A stretch of DNA of 25,457 nt from Acholeplasmatales bacterium (GCA_900767915.1 CAAGAX010000018.1:1-25457), one strand, 5' to 3'. Shown: positions 6,444 through 15,496, counted from the stretch's first letter. Numbers and translations: made by a program. The notes: generated by a model not told the origin, from the sequence alone.

Positions 6444-7559
6444 TTAAAAAAACTTTTGATATAAATAAACAAGGTCATTAGCTGCATCATTAATATTATA
6501 TTGTGCTTCTATTAGCTTTTTCTTGCATGTATCCCAATCATTTCTAGAATAAGATTCTTTAGCTAATATATCTAACCATTTATCTTCATCCAGTTCTACA
6601 AACTTAACATTTCCAGTTCCATCTGCTTCAGTAGGCACGTTTGTTGATGCAACACAGTTTAAACCATTTGCTTGTGCTTCAACTAGTACAATACCTAATC
6701 CTTCATAAATTGAAGGTAATGTAAATAGATCAAAGGCAGAGAAATATCTATAGAGATCTGCTCTTGGTCCTACAAATATTACTGAATCAGTTAAATTTAA
6801 TTCTTTAGCTAATGCTTTTAATTCTTCTAGTAATGGTCCATCATTAACAATCATTAATTTAGCATTTTGATTTACTTCATGGTATTTAGCAAATACTCTA
6901 ATTAAGAATGCTTGGTTCTTCTGAGCCATCATTCTTCCTACATTACCAATTAGAAATTCAGTATTTAAAACTTTAAATTCAGATCTAATAGTATTTCTAT
7001 TATCTTCATTGAATTTAAACTTCTCAATATCAATAGCATTCTTAATGATAGTTACTTTTCCTTGGTCATATGTTTTATTACCAAATAACCAACGACCTGC
7101 AAGCTCACTACATGTAAAGTAGTCTGTTGCATACTTCTTTGAGAATGGTCTAAGTAGATTCTTAACAATATTTTTCTTCCATTCCTTCTTATTTGAAGTC
7201 GAATGTGAGTGTGCAATCCTAACCTTTATTCCAGCCTTCTTAGCAGCTTTAAGAGTAAATACACTTAATGCATTCATATTAGAGTGAACGATATCATATT
7301 GATTCTCTTTAAATATCTTAGTTAATGTCTTAATATACTTAAATACATTCTTATATGGTGGAATAATTACTACTCTACCACCTAGTTCTTCAATTTCTTT
7401 TTTATTGATAATTTGAGATTCACTTTCTACTAAAAAATCAAATTGAACCTTGGTTCTATCAATATTTCTATAGTAGTTCATCCATAAAGATTCTGTACCA
7501 CCATTGATTGCCATACCAATTACCTGAGCAACTCTTATCACTTTGTTATCCATAAGCAT
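6444..7559 (-). CDS. GT4-family glycosyltransferase (EpsF-like)
   Basis: A protein of 371 aa, or 369 if translation starts at the second ATG two codons later; GGAG lies 4 nt before the first and 10 nt before the second. It is a GT-B retaining glycosyltransferase. The N-terminal acceptor domain opens VAQVIGMAINGGTESLWMNYY with the glycine-rich loop typical of EpsF/GT4 enzymes. The C-terminal donor domain has GNVGRMMAQKNQ (strand plus basic loop), FVGPRADLYRYFSAFDLFTLPS and the E-x7-E motif in EGLGIVLVEAQANGL that binds the sugar nucleotide. It is cytoplasmic or membrane-associated and adds one sugar to the undecaprenyl-linked repeat unit. The sugar cannot be read from sequence. It is the last gene of the operon, 14 bp after the GNAT gene. 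Confidence 0.92.
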   Translation of the reverse strand: MLMDNKVIRVAQVIGMAINGGTESLWMNYYRNIDRTKVQFDFLVESESQIINKKEIEELGGRVVIIPPYKNVFKYIKTLTKIFKENQYDIVHSNMNALSVFTLKAAKKAGIKVRIAHSHSTSNKKEWKKNIVKNLLRPFSKKYATDYFTCSELAGRWLFGNKTYDQGKVTIIKNAIDIEKFKFNEDNRNTIRSEFKVLNTEFLIGNVGRMMAQKNQAFLIRVFAKYHEVNQNAKLMIVNDGPLLEELKALAKELNLTDSVIFVGPRADLYRYFSAFDLFTLPSIYEGLGIVLVEAQANGLNCVASTNVPTEADGTGNVKFVELDEDKWLDILAKESYSRNDWDTCKKKLIEAQYNINDAANDLVYLYQKFF

Positions 7560-7573
7560 TAAACTCCAAAATA

Positions 7574-8587
7574 TTATTTATCTTTGCAACTTGAAAAATC
7601 ATTTAAATCTATTTCATAATTAAATGTATTATAAATTATCCCGCCCATTTTAAATTTATATTCTTCAGTTCCTCGACACAAATCTAATTTACTGATATTT
7701 GTATTATTCACTAAATACTCAATAGTTTTACTAATCAAGATCATTCCAGGAGAATAAAATTTATATTTATCATCTATTGCTAATTTATTAACTTCAAAAG
7801 ATAATGCCTTTTTATTCACCAATCCAAACATAAAGGCTGACAATTCTCCATTAATATATAATCCAAAAAATACACCTTTATTTTTTTTCATTAAGTTTAT
7901 CATAAAGTTAAAATATTTGAAATTAATTTTTCTTAAAAAAAAATGATTTTTTTCGTATTTATTCTTTTGTCTCTTTATATATAACGATGTTGCATCTTTA
8001 AAAACGTAACAATCTAAATTGTGATCAAAATTTGTAATCAGTTGTATTGTTCCATTTTCTCTCGTTATTCTATTAACCGCTGTACGTAAATTTTGTTTAT
8101 TACTTTTACTCAAAGATTTAAAATATTCATCATAATTTAAACCTGTATAGTCAATGCTAACATTTTTAACACACTTAATAGGCATTACTTTATATTCATC
8201 TAAAATTAATTTAATAATTGAATCTTGAGGCAAATAATTCCACATTATTTTATTATATTTTTTCGAAAGAAATTCTATCATTTCCATAAATGCTTCTTTT
8301 ATTGTTTTATAATCTTCATTTGAAAAAAAAGCATCACTGTAATCAAAATATTCTTTTATTCCCAGTACATATAATCTATCTTTTTTTTCATAAAAAGGTA
8401 ATCCTATTACTGCTTTTTTTTCATTATATACAATTAAAAAATGTGTGCACGAAAATCCTTGTAACCTTTTAATTATTTTATATTTAGATTTTACAACTGT
8501 TGATATTAATTCTTTATTATGACAATAATGATCATTAAATTCAAATTCTTGATTCAAAAATTCATCAACATTTGTAGTAACATTAAT
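7574..8587 (-). CDS. FemAB/BioF2-like GNAT acyltransferase with a probable AUU start
   Basis: A protein of about 338 aa from ATT at 8587, or 328 from TTG at 8557. There is no in-frame ATG near the start. ATT at 8587 has AGAGGA nine bases upstream and lies 17 bp after the preceding stop, fitting the tight operon spacing, while the TTG has no ribosome site and leaves a 47-bp gap. An out-of-frame ATG sits at 8583. The protein matches the Acetyltransf_6 (CelD/BioF2-like) GNAT group: an N-terminal half with FLIVYNEKKAVIGLPFYEKK, a basic SKSNKQNLRTAVNRI helix, and a C-terminal acyl-CoA fold with GVFFGLYINGELSAFMFG, YSPGMILISKTIEYLV and LDLCRGTEEYKFKMGG. In this context it probably N-acylates an amino sugar or amino-alcohol substituent; acetyl as the acyl group is inference. 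Confidence 0.85.
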   Translation of the reverse strand: MNVTTNVDEFLNQEFEFNDHYCHNKELISTVVKSKYKIIKRLQGFSCTHFLIVYNEKKAVIGLPFYEKKDRLYVLGIKEYFDYSDAFFSNEDYKTIKEAFMEMIEFLSKKYNKIMWNYLPQDSIIKLILDEYKVMPIKCVKNVSIDYTGLNYDEYFKSLSKSNKQNLRTAVNRITRENGTIQLITNFDHNLDCYVFKDATSLYIKRQKNKYEKNHFFLRKINFKYFNFMINLMKKNKGVFFGLYINGELSAFMFGLVNKKALSFEVNKLAIDDKYKFYSPGMILISKTIEYLVNNTNISKLDLCRGTEEYKFKMGGIIYNTFNYEIDLNDFSSCKDK

Positions 8588-8604
8588 TCTAATATATCCT
8601 CTTC

Positions 8605-9942
8605 TTAAATTTCAATAATTTTTCTTTTTAATATTACTGAAGATATTTTACCAAATTCATAGGAAATATCCTGCGATATATAATGATTCCTAGTTTTATT
8701 TTTTATCAAATTTAAAAATGCAACGATTTCATATCTAATCCCTTCACCATCTATCTTAAAATAAAACTTTTTGATATCTCGTGTATCTTCATACCTAATT
8801 TCAAAATATTCAGTTTTCCACCAAGGTGCTGGAACATAAGCATAACCCTTTGTACCTGTAATAATTAATTCACCTTCAGATTTAACACCATTACCAACTT
8901 TTATTGATGCAACAGCTTTTGGATATATCAAAGCAATTTTAGTAAAAGTATCAAAACTAATCTTATCATTTGGCATTTTCGAAACAATATTCATATTAGA
9001 ATAATTAGTTCCTAACAACTGAAATACAGGTAATAATGCAGTTGGGCCCCATGCATTAAAGCTTCCCCATCGTTTTGATAACAATTTGGCATCAAAGAGA
9101 TCATAATCTTTCAAACTTGTACAAACCGTATCTACTGATATCACATCACCAATATTTCCAGTTTTCATTAACAAAATCAATCTCTGATAAGCTAAAGAAT
9201 ATGCCGTTTTGATTGAATCCATTAAAATCAGATGTTTTTTTTCTGAAAGTTTAAATAATTCATCTATTTCTACATCGCTTTCAGCAATAGGTGCTTCACA
9301 TATTACATGTTTTCCTTTGAGTAGAGCTTCTTTAACATGAATATAATGCTTTGATGGATGTGATACCACGTATACAGCATCACTTCTATCAAGTAATTCA
9401 TTATAATCATCGGTTAAAAAATCAAAATCATTCTTATTTTTTTTATCTTCTAAACTGTCTTCATAACATAATCCAGATATTGTTACGCCATTAACATACC
9501 TAGCTTCATTTCTAAATTTTGAGGTTAATGTTGATTCTCCAATAATACCTATATTTAAACTTGAAGAACTTCTAATTTCAGTTGAAGAAATACCCTGAGT
9601 CCTATCTAGATATATAACCTTACAATATTCCTGCAAATAGTCAAATTTACCGACCCAATCGGAACCAACAGTAAATATATCAACACCGAATTTTATAATG
9701 TCATCTATTTTTTGACCCTCGTACTCTTCAATAATGATTTCATCTGCTAGACCTGTTTTCCTTACAGCTTCCACACGTTCGAGAATAGACTGATTCCCAT
9801 TAATTTTTCCTCTTTCACGATCATATGCATCTGAAGTTACTCCAACAATCAAATAATCACCAAGGGCTTTTGCTCTTTCAAGTAATCTAATATGACCATA
9901 ATGCATTAAGTCATATGTTCCATAAGTTATAACTTTAGTCAT
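8605..9942 (-). CDS. Fused cytidylyltransferase / Gfo-Idh-MocA oxidoreductase
   Basis: A protein of 445 aa from the ATG at 9942 (GGAGG upstream; the frame's TTG at 9954 lies in that ribosome site). Residues 1-125 are a TagD/Gct-type cytidylyltransferase, with GTYDLMHYGH carrying the nucleotide-binding HxGH (14-17) and RTQGISSTEI (114-123) the second signature. It would join CTP to an alcohol phosphate or phosphonate. From about residue 129 a Gfo/Idh/MocA NAD(P)-dependent dehydrogenase begins (IGIIGESTLT, a degenerate GxGxxG), with AVYVVSHPSKHYIHVKEALLKG following. The usual EKP motif reads CEAPIA (216-218), so its lysine is replaced by alanine. The aminotransferase gene directly upstream and the CDP-alcohol phosphotransferase in the same operon suggest a route to a CDP-activated, possibly aminated alcohol. 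The substrate is unknown. Pneumococcal CDP-2-glycerol synthesis is a loose analogy, since it pairs separate cytidylyl- and dehydrogenase enzymes. Confidence 0.88.
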   Translation of the reverse strand: MTKVITYGTYDLMHYGHIRLLERAKALGDYLIVGVTSDAYDRERGKINGNQSILERVEAVRKTGLADEIIIEEYEGQKIDDIIKFGVDIFTVGSDWVGKFDYLQEYCKVIYLDRTQGISSTEIRSSSSLNIGIIGESTLTSKFRNEARYVNGVTISGLCYEDSLEDKKNKNDFDFLTDDYNELLDRSDAVYVVSHPSKHYIHVKEALLKGKHVICEAPIAESDVEIDELFKLSEKKHLILMDSIKTAYSLAYQRLILLMKTGNIGDVISVDTVCTSLKDYDLFDAKLLSKRWGSFNAWGPTALLPVFQLLGTNYSNMNIVSKMPNDKISFDTFTKIALIYPKAVASIKVGNGVKSEGELIITGTKGYAYVPAPWWKTEYFEIRYEDTRDIKKFYFKIDGEGIRYEIVAFLNLIKNKTRNHYISQDISYEFGKISSVILKRKIIEI

Positions 9943-9961
9943 AGTGACCTCCAACTATTTA

Positions 9962-11041
9962 CTATAAAATATTTCTTCTAATTAAATCCTCAAAAACAAA
10001 AATTAACTTATCATAATCACTGTAAGTCAAATTACCAATATGTCCAACTCTAAAAATTGATTCAGCAAATTCACCTCCGTTTGGACATACACAAATACCG
10101 TATTCATCTTTTATAATCTCGAATACTTTATGAGCATTCACGCCTTCTTTAGTTGGATGTAATGGCGTCACAGCATTGGATAATGAATTTGAACAAATTT
10201 CAAAAGGAAGATTTTTAATCTTATCTCTAAAGTATTTTGCTTTAGCTGCTGTTTCTTCGATTTCCTTATCAACGCCACCTTTTTCCTCAATCATATGTAA
10301 TCTCTTATTCAATTGTAAAAGAATGCCTACAGCAGGTGTAAATGGTGTTTGACCTCTTTCACCATTAGAAAGATACTTTTTAATATCAAAATAGTAATTC
10401 TTAACAGGATTCTCGTTTACTCTTTTTAGAGCAACCTTATCCATAACAATTAAAGAAATACCAGGAGCTATAGCTAATGCTTTTTGTGAACCAGTTAAAA
10501 TTAAGTTTACACCTAGTTCTTCCATATCAAGTGGATCACATAGGAATGATGAAATAGAATCTACAATTAAAAACAAATTATATTTCTTGCAAAATTCACT
10601 AATCATATTGATATCATATAAAACACCTGTTGATGTTTCATCAATATTAACTAAAAATGCAGTATATTTACTACCATCAATATTATCTAATTGATTTTTT
10701 GTAATGTTATGACCTGATTCGCACTTGATTTCATCAAAAGGAATATCATAGCATTCACAAATTTCGCAAAATCTATGTCCAAATGAACCACCATTAACAA
10801 TTAAACATCTATCTTCTTGGGTTAATGTATTAAGTACCGCACAATCCATTGCCCCTGTACCTGAAGCAGTTAGAAAGATTGCGCGCGATTCAGAGCTTGC
10901 TTTAAAGAACTTTTTCGTTAAAGCTTCATTTTCTTTCATTACGGCAGAAAACTCAGCAGTTCTAAAATATGGAACTTGTTCTCCACCTATTTTTCTAATT
11001 TCTTCTGAACTCATTACGGGTCCAACAGTAAAATTCAACAT
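9962..11041 (-). CDS. Class V PLP aminotransferase (alanine-glyoxylate / 2-aminoethylphosphonate type)
   Basis: A protein of 359 aa from the ATG at 11041 (AGGAG eight bases upstream). It opens LNFTVGPVM, the fold-type I class V start. It has the glycine loop TASGTGAMD (58-66), VNIDETSTGV (131-140), the cofactor-contacting aspartate in VDSISSF (D161) and the PLP lysine in TGSQKALAIAPGIS (K187). ERGQTPFTPAV near 233-243 and FRVGHIGN near 338 also match the alanine-glyoxylate and AEP-transaminase group. It would transfer an amino group to an aldehyde or ketone. Its gene lies 19 bp from the cytidylyltransferase-oxidoreductase, so it probably makes the amino-alcohol or aminophosphonate that becomes CDP-activated. 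No phosphoenolpyruvate mutase or phosphonopyruvate decarboxylase is in the window, so an AEP pathway is not shown. Confidence 0.88.
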   Translation of the reverse strand: MLNFTVGPVMSSEEIRKIGGEQVPYFRTAEFSAVMKENEALTKKFFKASSESRAIFLTASGTGAMDCAVLNTLTQEDRCLIVNGGSFGHRFCEICECYDIPFDEIKCESGHNITKNQLDNIDGSKYTAFLVNIDETSTGVLYDINMISEFCKKYNLFLIVDSISSFLCDPLDMEELGVNLILTGSQKALAIAPGISLIVMDKVALKRVNENPVKNYYFDIKKYLSNGERGQTPFTPAVGILLQLNKRLHMIEEKGGVDKEIEETAAKAKYFRDKIKNLPFEICSNSLSNAVTPLHPTKEGVNAHKVFEIIKDEYGICVCPNGGEFAESIFRVGHIGNLTYSDYDKLIFVFEDLIRRNIL

Positions 11042-11059
11042 AATTATCACTCCTATAAT

Positions 11060-12529
11060 TTATCTTTTTATAATTATCCTAATATTCTTAAAATTAAACA
11101 TAATATTCAATATAACAAATGCAGCAATTTCTATACAAGAATACTTTAATGCTAATAGTATCCAATCAACATAATTATCACACTGTATTTTATAAAAGCA
11201 ATATAAACATATCGATAATCCAACCATAAAGATTGCAATAATCATTTGCTTAATAAATAATATATATGCTCTAGGTATAATATTTCTAGATATATATATG
11301 ATAAACGAAATAGAACTATAAAGCATTGCAATTAATGTACCAATTGCTACACCAATTAATCCATAATAAAAAATCAATATTATTGAAATAACTAAATTAA
11401 TAACAGCTTCAATTATAGAGCTAAGTTGAGTTTGTTTATAATGCCCTACAGCCATTATTAATAAATTAGAACAATACCTAAAACAAAACACTAAATGCGC
11501 ACTCAATATTATGCATCCAAAAACAAATTGATCATAATTAGCATCTGTTATTCCTCTTGTATAGACTAAAATAAAAGGAACTATACATGAAATAGCTATG
11601 CTAAAACATAAAATAGATAAAGATGATATTAAATAAGTATATTTATTATAATTTCTAATCAAACCTTCCTTATCATTTATCGCAAAAAATCTACCATAAT
11701 ACGATTGTATTCCACCGGTTAAAGATATAATTAAATTTGTTAATGACTTTACAACAAGATAATATACAGAATATATTGACACATTTGCTAATGTAGAAAA
11801 CATAGTTATCAACAAAACATCAGTATTATTTAAAATAAAATAAGAAATATGTTGAGCTAATCCATTCCATTTTTGTGGCAGTTCAGTTCCATCTGGTTTT
11901 ACATTTCTTAAAGGATATTTAACTTTTACATAAATATAATAACAAACAGGTCTGATTACATAAACTAGTGATGTTGCTAATTTTACAATTTGAATCGATG
12001 CATTTGCTTTAATCAATAAATAACTCAAAACTGTATCCAAAATGATAGTTAATGATTGAACTATATAAACGATGTAAACTTTCTGATCAGCTTTCAATAA
12101 TAAAGTATTGACGACACCAAAGTAATACTGTGAGAATAAACTAATTGACAAACAAAAAACTAATATCAATGTAAATAGAAAATCGAATTGTTCAACTTTA
12201 AAAGGATAAACTATAGCTACTAGAGCTACATAACCCAAAAATATTATTCCAACTATTCTAAAAAATTTGCTTGCATGCTTACAAATTTTACTCACTTTTT
12301 CATAATCATTATCAGCCAAAGGTTTGTATAAAGCTGATTGAACAACTGCTCCAACTCCTAGTTCAAGCAATGTAATAACATTTAAAATGCTTGTTATAGA
12401 ATTAACAAGTCCATTAATTTCTGAGCCATAGGCTGCTAAAATTAATCTAGGAAGAATAAATCCCCAGAATATCATCAATATTTGATTAATAAAACCAAAT
12501 AAAGTATTTAATCTCAATTTTTTTTTCAT
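11060..12529 (-). CDS. Wzx-type polysaccharide flippase (MOP superfamily)
   Basis: A protein of 489 aa from the ATG at 12529, which follows the previous stop by 8 bp with AGG overlapping that stop; the frame is open to 12547. It is a polytopic membrane protein with about a dozen to fourteen hydrophobic helices spread over its whole length. The conserved first segments read FGFINQILMIFWGFILPRLILAAYG and NGLVNSITSILNVITLLELGVGAVV, typical of the oligosaccharide flippase family. It would flip the undecaprenyl-diphosphate-linked repeat unit across the membrane. A predicted Wzy-like polymerase directly upstream and an initiating transferase at the operon start agree with a Wzx/Wzy-dependent locus. 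Confidence 0.9.
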   Translation of the reverse strand: MKKKLRLNTLFGFINQILMIFWGFILPRLILAAYGSEINGLVNSITSILNVITLLELGVGAVVQSALYKPLADNDYEKVSKICKHASKFFRIVGIIFLGYVALVAIVYPFKVEQFDFLFTLILVFCLSISLFSQYYFGVVNTLLLKADQKVYIVYIVQSLTIILDTVLSYLLIKANASIQIVKLATSLVYVIRPVCYYIYVKVKYPLRNVKPDGTELPQKWNGLAQHISYFILNNTDVLLITMFSTLANVSIYSVYYLVVKSLTNLIISLTGGIQSYYGRFFAINDKEGLIRNYNKYTYLISSLSILCFSIAISCIVPFILVYTRGITDANYDQFVFGCIILSAHLVFCFRYCSNLLIMAVGHYKQTQLSSIIEAVINLVISIILIFYYGLIGVAIGTLIAMLYSSISFIIYISRNIIPRAYILFIKQMIIAIFMVGLSICLYCFYKIQCDNYVDWILLALKYSCIEIAAFVILNIMFNFKNIRIIIKR

Positions 12530-12537
12530 ATTAATAC

Positions 12538-13605
12538 CTAAAACCAAGTGCTATAGGCAATTATTCCAGAATAATTACCTGAAACTAGTATCACAAATAA
12601 CACTAAATATATAGCAACAACACCACAGGAAATGGTCAAATCCAATTTTTCTGAGAACCTATCATTAAATAAATAAGGCACAAAAGCAATAAAAAAGATA
12701 TAAAAATACTGAGCTACTCTATCAATCATTATTATTGTTGCTCCAATTACCCCCATAGAAATATAGCAACTAACAATCATCATCAAAAAGACTAGGTTTT
12801 CGTTATCATTTAAATTCTTAAATTCTAAAATATAAATCAAAACAAAAATAATTGTATTAAATATTACTAAATAAATTGTTCTGCCATGTGATGTATTATT
12901 CTTAAAATCAATATAACCTGAATAATCATCAAATAATTCGATAAATTTATTCCCAAACGTAGTTAAGAAGAATGATGCAATAATTGCACCAATAATAATG
13001 AAAATCAAGGTTTTGTTTGTTTTAGGAATAAGATATAAAATCAGAAATGCTATACCAACAATTGATGTTAAATGTACAAATATTGCTATTGTCTGAAAGA
13101 CTGCATATCCCAAAAAATGTTTTTTAAATAAGTATGTCACTCCAATTGCTACCAAAAGAACTGCAATACATTGTCTTGATGTATTAAATGATGTAAAGTA
13201 AAAATACATTAAAACATATAATACTGCAGAAACATACATAGATTTTTCGCTAAACCTATAGATGAAAATAGTGGATAATAATGTTATAACAAATGCATTA
13301 CCAATAATCAGCATATTTCCATTTGGCCAAATCCAATACAAAATCCTATTATATAAATAATATATATACATACCTTTTAAATCATTTTCAGATAGATAAG
13401 TAGAACCTTTTGCTCCTATCTTCTCAAATATATTTATATATAATTTCGTATCTACTCCTATGTCTTGACTTCTCAATCCCATTAAAAGAAAAGAAGTTAT
13501 AAAGAAAATTATTATAAATACTTTTTTGGATTTACTATTATTGACTAATCCGCAAAAAAAAGCTAATACTATTATAAAAGCAGCATATAAATAGTAGATA
13601 AGCAT
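12538..13605 (-). CDS. EpsG-family polysaccharide polymerase (Wzy-like)
   Basis: A protein of 355 aa from the ATG at 13605, preceded by a GGGGGTG ribosome site (the TTG at 13623 falls at that site). It is strongly hydrophobic with roughly ten membrane segments. Family landmarks are LMGLRSQDIGVDTKLYINIFEKI after helix 2, the loop GMYIYYLYNRILYWI, and FTSFNTSRQCIAVLLVAIGVTYLFKK, the conserved N-x-x-R-Q segment of EpsG proteins. These proteins are considered to polymerise lipid-linked repeat units outside the membrane. The gene sits between the pyruvyl transferase and the flippase, the expected context. Sequence among polymerases is poorly conserved, so linkage specificity cannot be predicted. 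Confidence 0.87.
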   Translation of the reverse strand: MLIYYLYAAFIIVLAFFCGLVNNSKSKKVFIIIFFITSFLLMGLRSQDIGVDTKLYINIFEKIGAKGSTYLSENDLKGMYIYYLYNRILYWIWPNGNMLIIGNAFVITLLSTIFIYRFSEKSMYVSAVLYVLMYFYFTSFNTSRQCIAVLLVAIGVTYLFKKHFLGYAVFQTIAIFVHLTSIVGIAFLILYLIPKTNKTLIFIIIGAIIASFFLTTFGNKFIELFDDYSGYIDFKNNTSHGRTIYLVIFNTIIFVLIYILEFKNLNDNENLVFLMMIVSCYISMGVIGATIIMIDRVAQYFYIFFIAFVPYLFNDRFSEKLDLTISCGVVAIYLVLFVILVSGNYSGIIAYSTWF

Positions 13606-13632
13606 AATATCCATCACCCCCAAATCTTTAAT

Positions 13633-14715
13633 TTACTTCATTAAATTTAAAGTATTATTTAGCCATTCGTAAGATTCTTCTCTTTTTTTATTCATAATTA
13701 GATTAACTTTAGTATAATCAATATTTCTTAAATCAAAATTATTCCAATCAATAACAACTCTATCTTTTAAGTTTGTTAAATCTAATATGCTTTCTAGTCT
13801 AGTTGAATATCTTTTTGGATAAATCACTGAAAAATTTTTATTTAAATTTATAGAAAAAGCAGTACCATGAAATGAATCTGTTATAATATAATCAGCATAT
13901 TTAAATAATGAAACAAATTCATTGACATTTGGAAAAATACCTTTTCCTGACTTTAAAAATTGATCATATCTCGTGCAAAGTCTTACTAGTTTTAAATCAT
14001 TTTTTTTCGCAAATTTCTTTGCATATTGGTCAAATTGCTTATTACCATTTAATTGATATATTAAGCAATATTTCTTCTTTATAACACGCGAAGAAGCAAT
14101 TTTATCCCATTCTAAATCATTTAAAAATAAAGTAGGATCTAAAATATTATATATATTTTTCAAACCTAATTTATTTAAAATTGAAACAGCTGACTCTTCT
14201 CTAACTGAAATTGCTTTAAACTTTTCTAATTTTTCTTTAAAAAATGCTTTCTCTTCGTCATTAAGTTCAGTCTTTCCAATACTTGATGCAAAGGCAAACT
14301 TATTTGGTGAATTAGTAAAATCCAAAAAAAACTCAGGCATTAATTTACCATTATATGTTGTATTCCATACTTGGTCACTTCCAACGCAATAAATGTCGGC
14401 TTCTACCGTGTTAATTACGAAATCATTCTTACCTTCAATATATTTATTTTTGGTCAAAATAACATATTCGGATAAAAATGAATTAAATACTTTCTTCCAC
14501 TTATTAATAGTAGGTATCATAACTATTTTCGCTAAAAATGAACGACCTTGACTCCATGAATTTAATAGATTCTCATCTAAATCACCCTTCCTCCAATAGT
14601 CGATAATATTACATTCAAAACCTAACTTTTCAAAAATTGTTTGAGTAGCATAAGTTTGTAAAACTGAACCATAATTTTTTACAAAATGCATTGTTATAAC
14701 AGCTATCTTTTTCAT
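13633..14715 (-). CDS. Polysaccharide pyruvyl transferase family protein (CsaB/WcaK fold)
   Basis: A protein of 360 aa. The start MKKIAVITMHFVKNYGSVLQTYA is the classic opening of this family (N-Y-G-S-x-L-Q-x-Y-A). Further landmarks are YCVGSDQVWNTTYNGKLMPEFFLDF, FASSIGKTEL, SVREESAVSILNKLGL, LDPTLFL, and the C-terminal YADYIITDSFHGTAFSINL with the conserved D-S-F-H-G. Members transfer pyruvate from phosphoenolpyruvate to sugar hydroxyls as a ketal, and some relatives are only structurally similar glycosyltransferases. It is cytoplasmic and mid-operon, 9 bp after the CDP-alcohol phosphotransferase. The FrhB-like gene at 4644-5759 belongs to a family that often accompanies it in surface-glycan loci. 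Confidence 0.9.
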   Translation of the reverse strand: MKKIAVITMHFVKNYGSVLQTYATQTIFEKLGFECNIIDYWRKGDLDENLLNSWSQGRSFLAKIVMIPTINKWKKVFNSFLSEYVILTKNKYIEGKNDFVINTVEADIYCVGSDQVWNTTYNGKLMPEFFLDFTNSPNKFAFASSIGKTELNDEEKAFFKEKLEKFKAISVREESAVSILNKLGLKNIYNILDPTLFLNDLEWDKIASSRVIKKKYCLIYQLNGNKQFDQYAKKFAKKNDLKLVRLCTRYDQFLKSGKGIFPNVNEFVSLFKYADYIITDSFHGTAFSINLNKNFSVIYPKRYSTRLESILDLTNLKDRVVIDWNNFDLRNIDYTKVNLIMNKKREESYEWLNNTLNLMK

Positions 14716-14724
14716 AAAACCCCA

Positions 14725-15492
14725 CTAAAAATAATTTTTACGATATTTAATTGTTTTTAAAATCAAAATTGAAGATGAACCCAAAAACATTATTCCAGCG
14801 GTGAAACAACAATATATAATAACTATATCTGTAAAATTAAAAATTAAACCAAAAAGCATCAAAAGAGGTAATATACCTCCAATTCCTAAAGCTTCTTGAA
14901 ATCTAATTAAAAACTTTTTAAAATTTCCATTTTCTTTATTTTTATAATCTTCATTACTATCAGGTTCTACAATAATTTTTCTATTAATCATATCTTCCTT
15001 ACATTCTTTATATTTGTGATATATTAATCTCATTAATATATCACAAATACCAGCTGTAGCACCTATAAAAACACCCCAAAAGTTTTTTTCAGTTAAGAAA
15101 ATACCACCATGATTATATGTATAGATACTGAAACATAAACATAGAAATGGATATAATATATAACTGCTTATACCATCAGCAAACTCACCAAATGCTTGTT
15201 TTCTAAAACTTCTAGCTAAATTACCATCTGTACAATCGAGTAGTAACCAAAAATTGATTAATATAGCACCAATTAGGGCAAATATATAATTATTAAACAA
15301 GAAGAAAACACAGCCTATTAATCCCACTAATAATGAAAAATAAGAAACTGTATTAGCATTTATTCCAAATGTTGCACAGAGACTAGATAAAACAAATGAT
15401 AATGGTCTATAAAATATCCTAGCAATAATAGGATCTTTTTTTCTTTTCCATTCAGGCATATCATCATGGAAATACTTTGGTGTATACTTCAT
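14725..15492 (-). CDS. CDP-alcohol phosphotransferase (membrane), atypical active site
   Basis: A protein of 255 aa with about six membrane helices. The start has GAGG upstream. The family motif D-x2-D-G-x2-A-R-x7-G-x3-D-x3-D is seen as D86-CT-D89-G90-NL-A93-R94 ... G102-EFA-D106-GIS-S110: everything is present except the fourth aspartate, which is serine. In characterised members that aspartate is thought to act as the general base, so the mechanism may differ or the acceptor may be unusual. The enzyme should move a phospho-alcohol from a CDP-alcohol to an acceptor at the membrane, releasing CMP. Since the operon encodes a cytidylyltransferase fused to an oxidoreductase plus an aminotransferase, the likely role is to decorate a glycan or its lipid carrier rather than ordinary phospholipid synthesis. 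It lies 4 bp after the GT2 gene. Confidence 0.88.
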   Translation of the reverse strand: MKYTPKYFHDDMPEWKRKKDPIIARIFYRPLSFVLSSLCATFGINANTVSYFSLLVGLIGCVFFLFNNYIFALIGAILINFWLLLDCTDGNLARSFRKQAFGEFADGISSYILYPFLCLCFSIYTYNHGGIFLTEKNFWGVFIGATAGICDILMRLIYHKYKECKEDMINRKIIVEPDSNEDYKNKENGNFKKFLIRFQEALGIGGILPLLMLFGLIFNFTDIVIIYCCFTAGIMFLGSSSILILKTIKYRKNYF

Positions 15493-15496
15493 ATTT

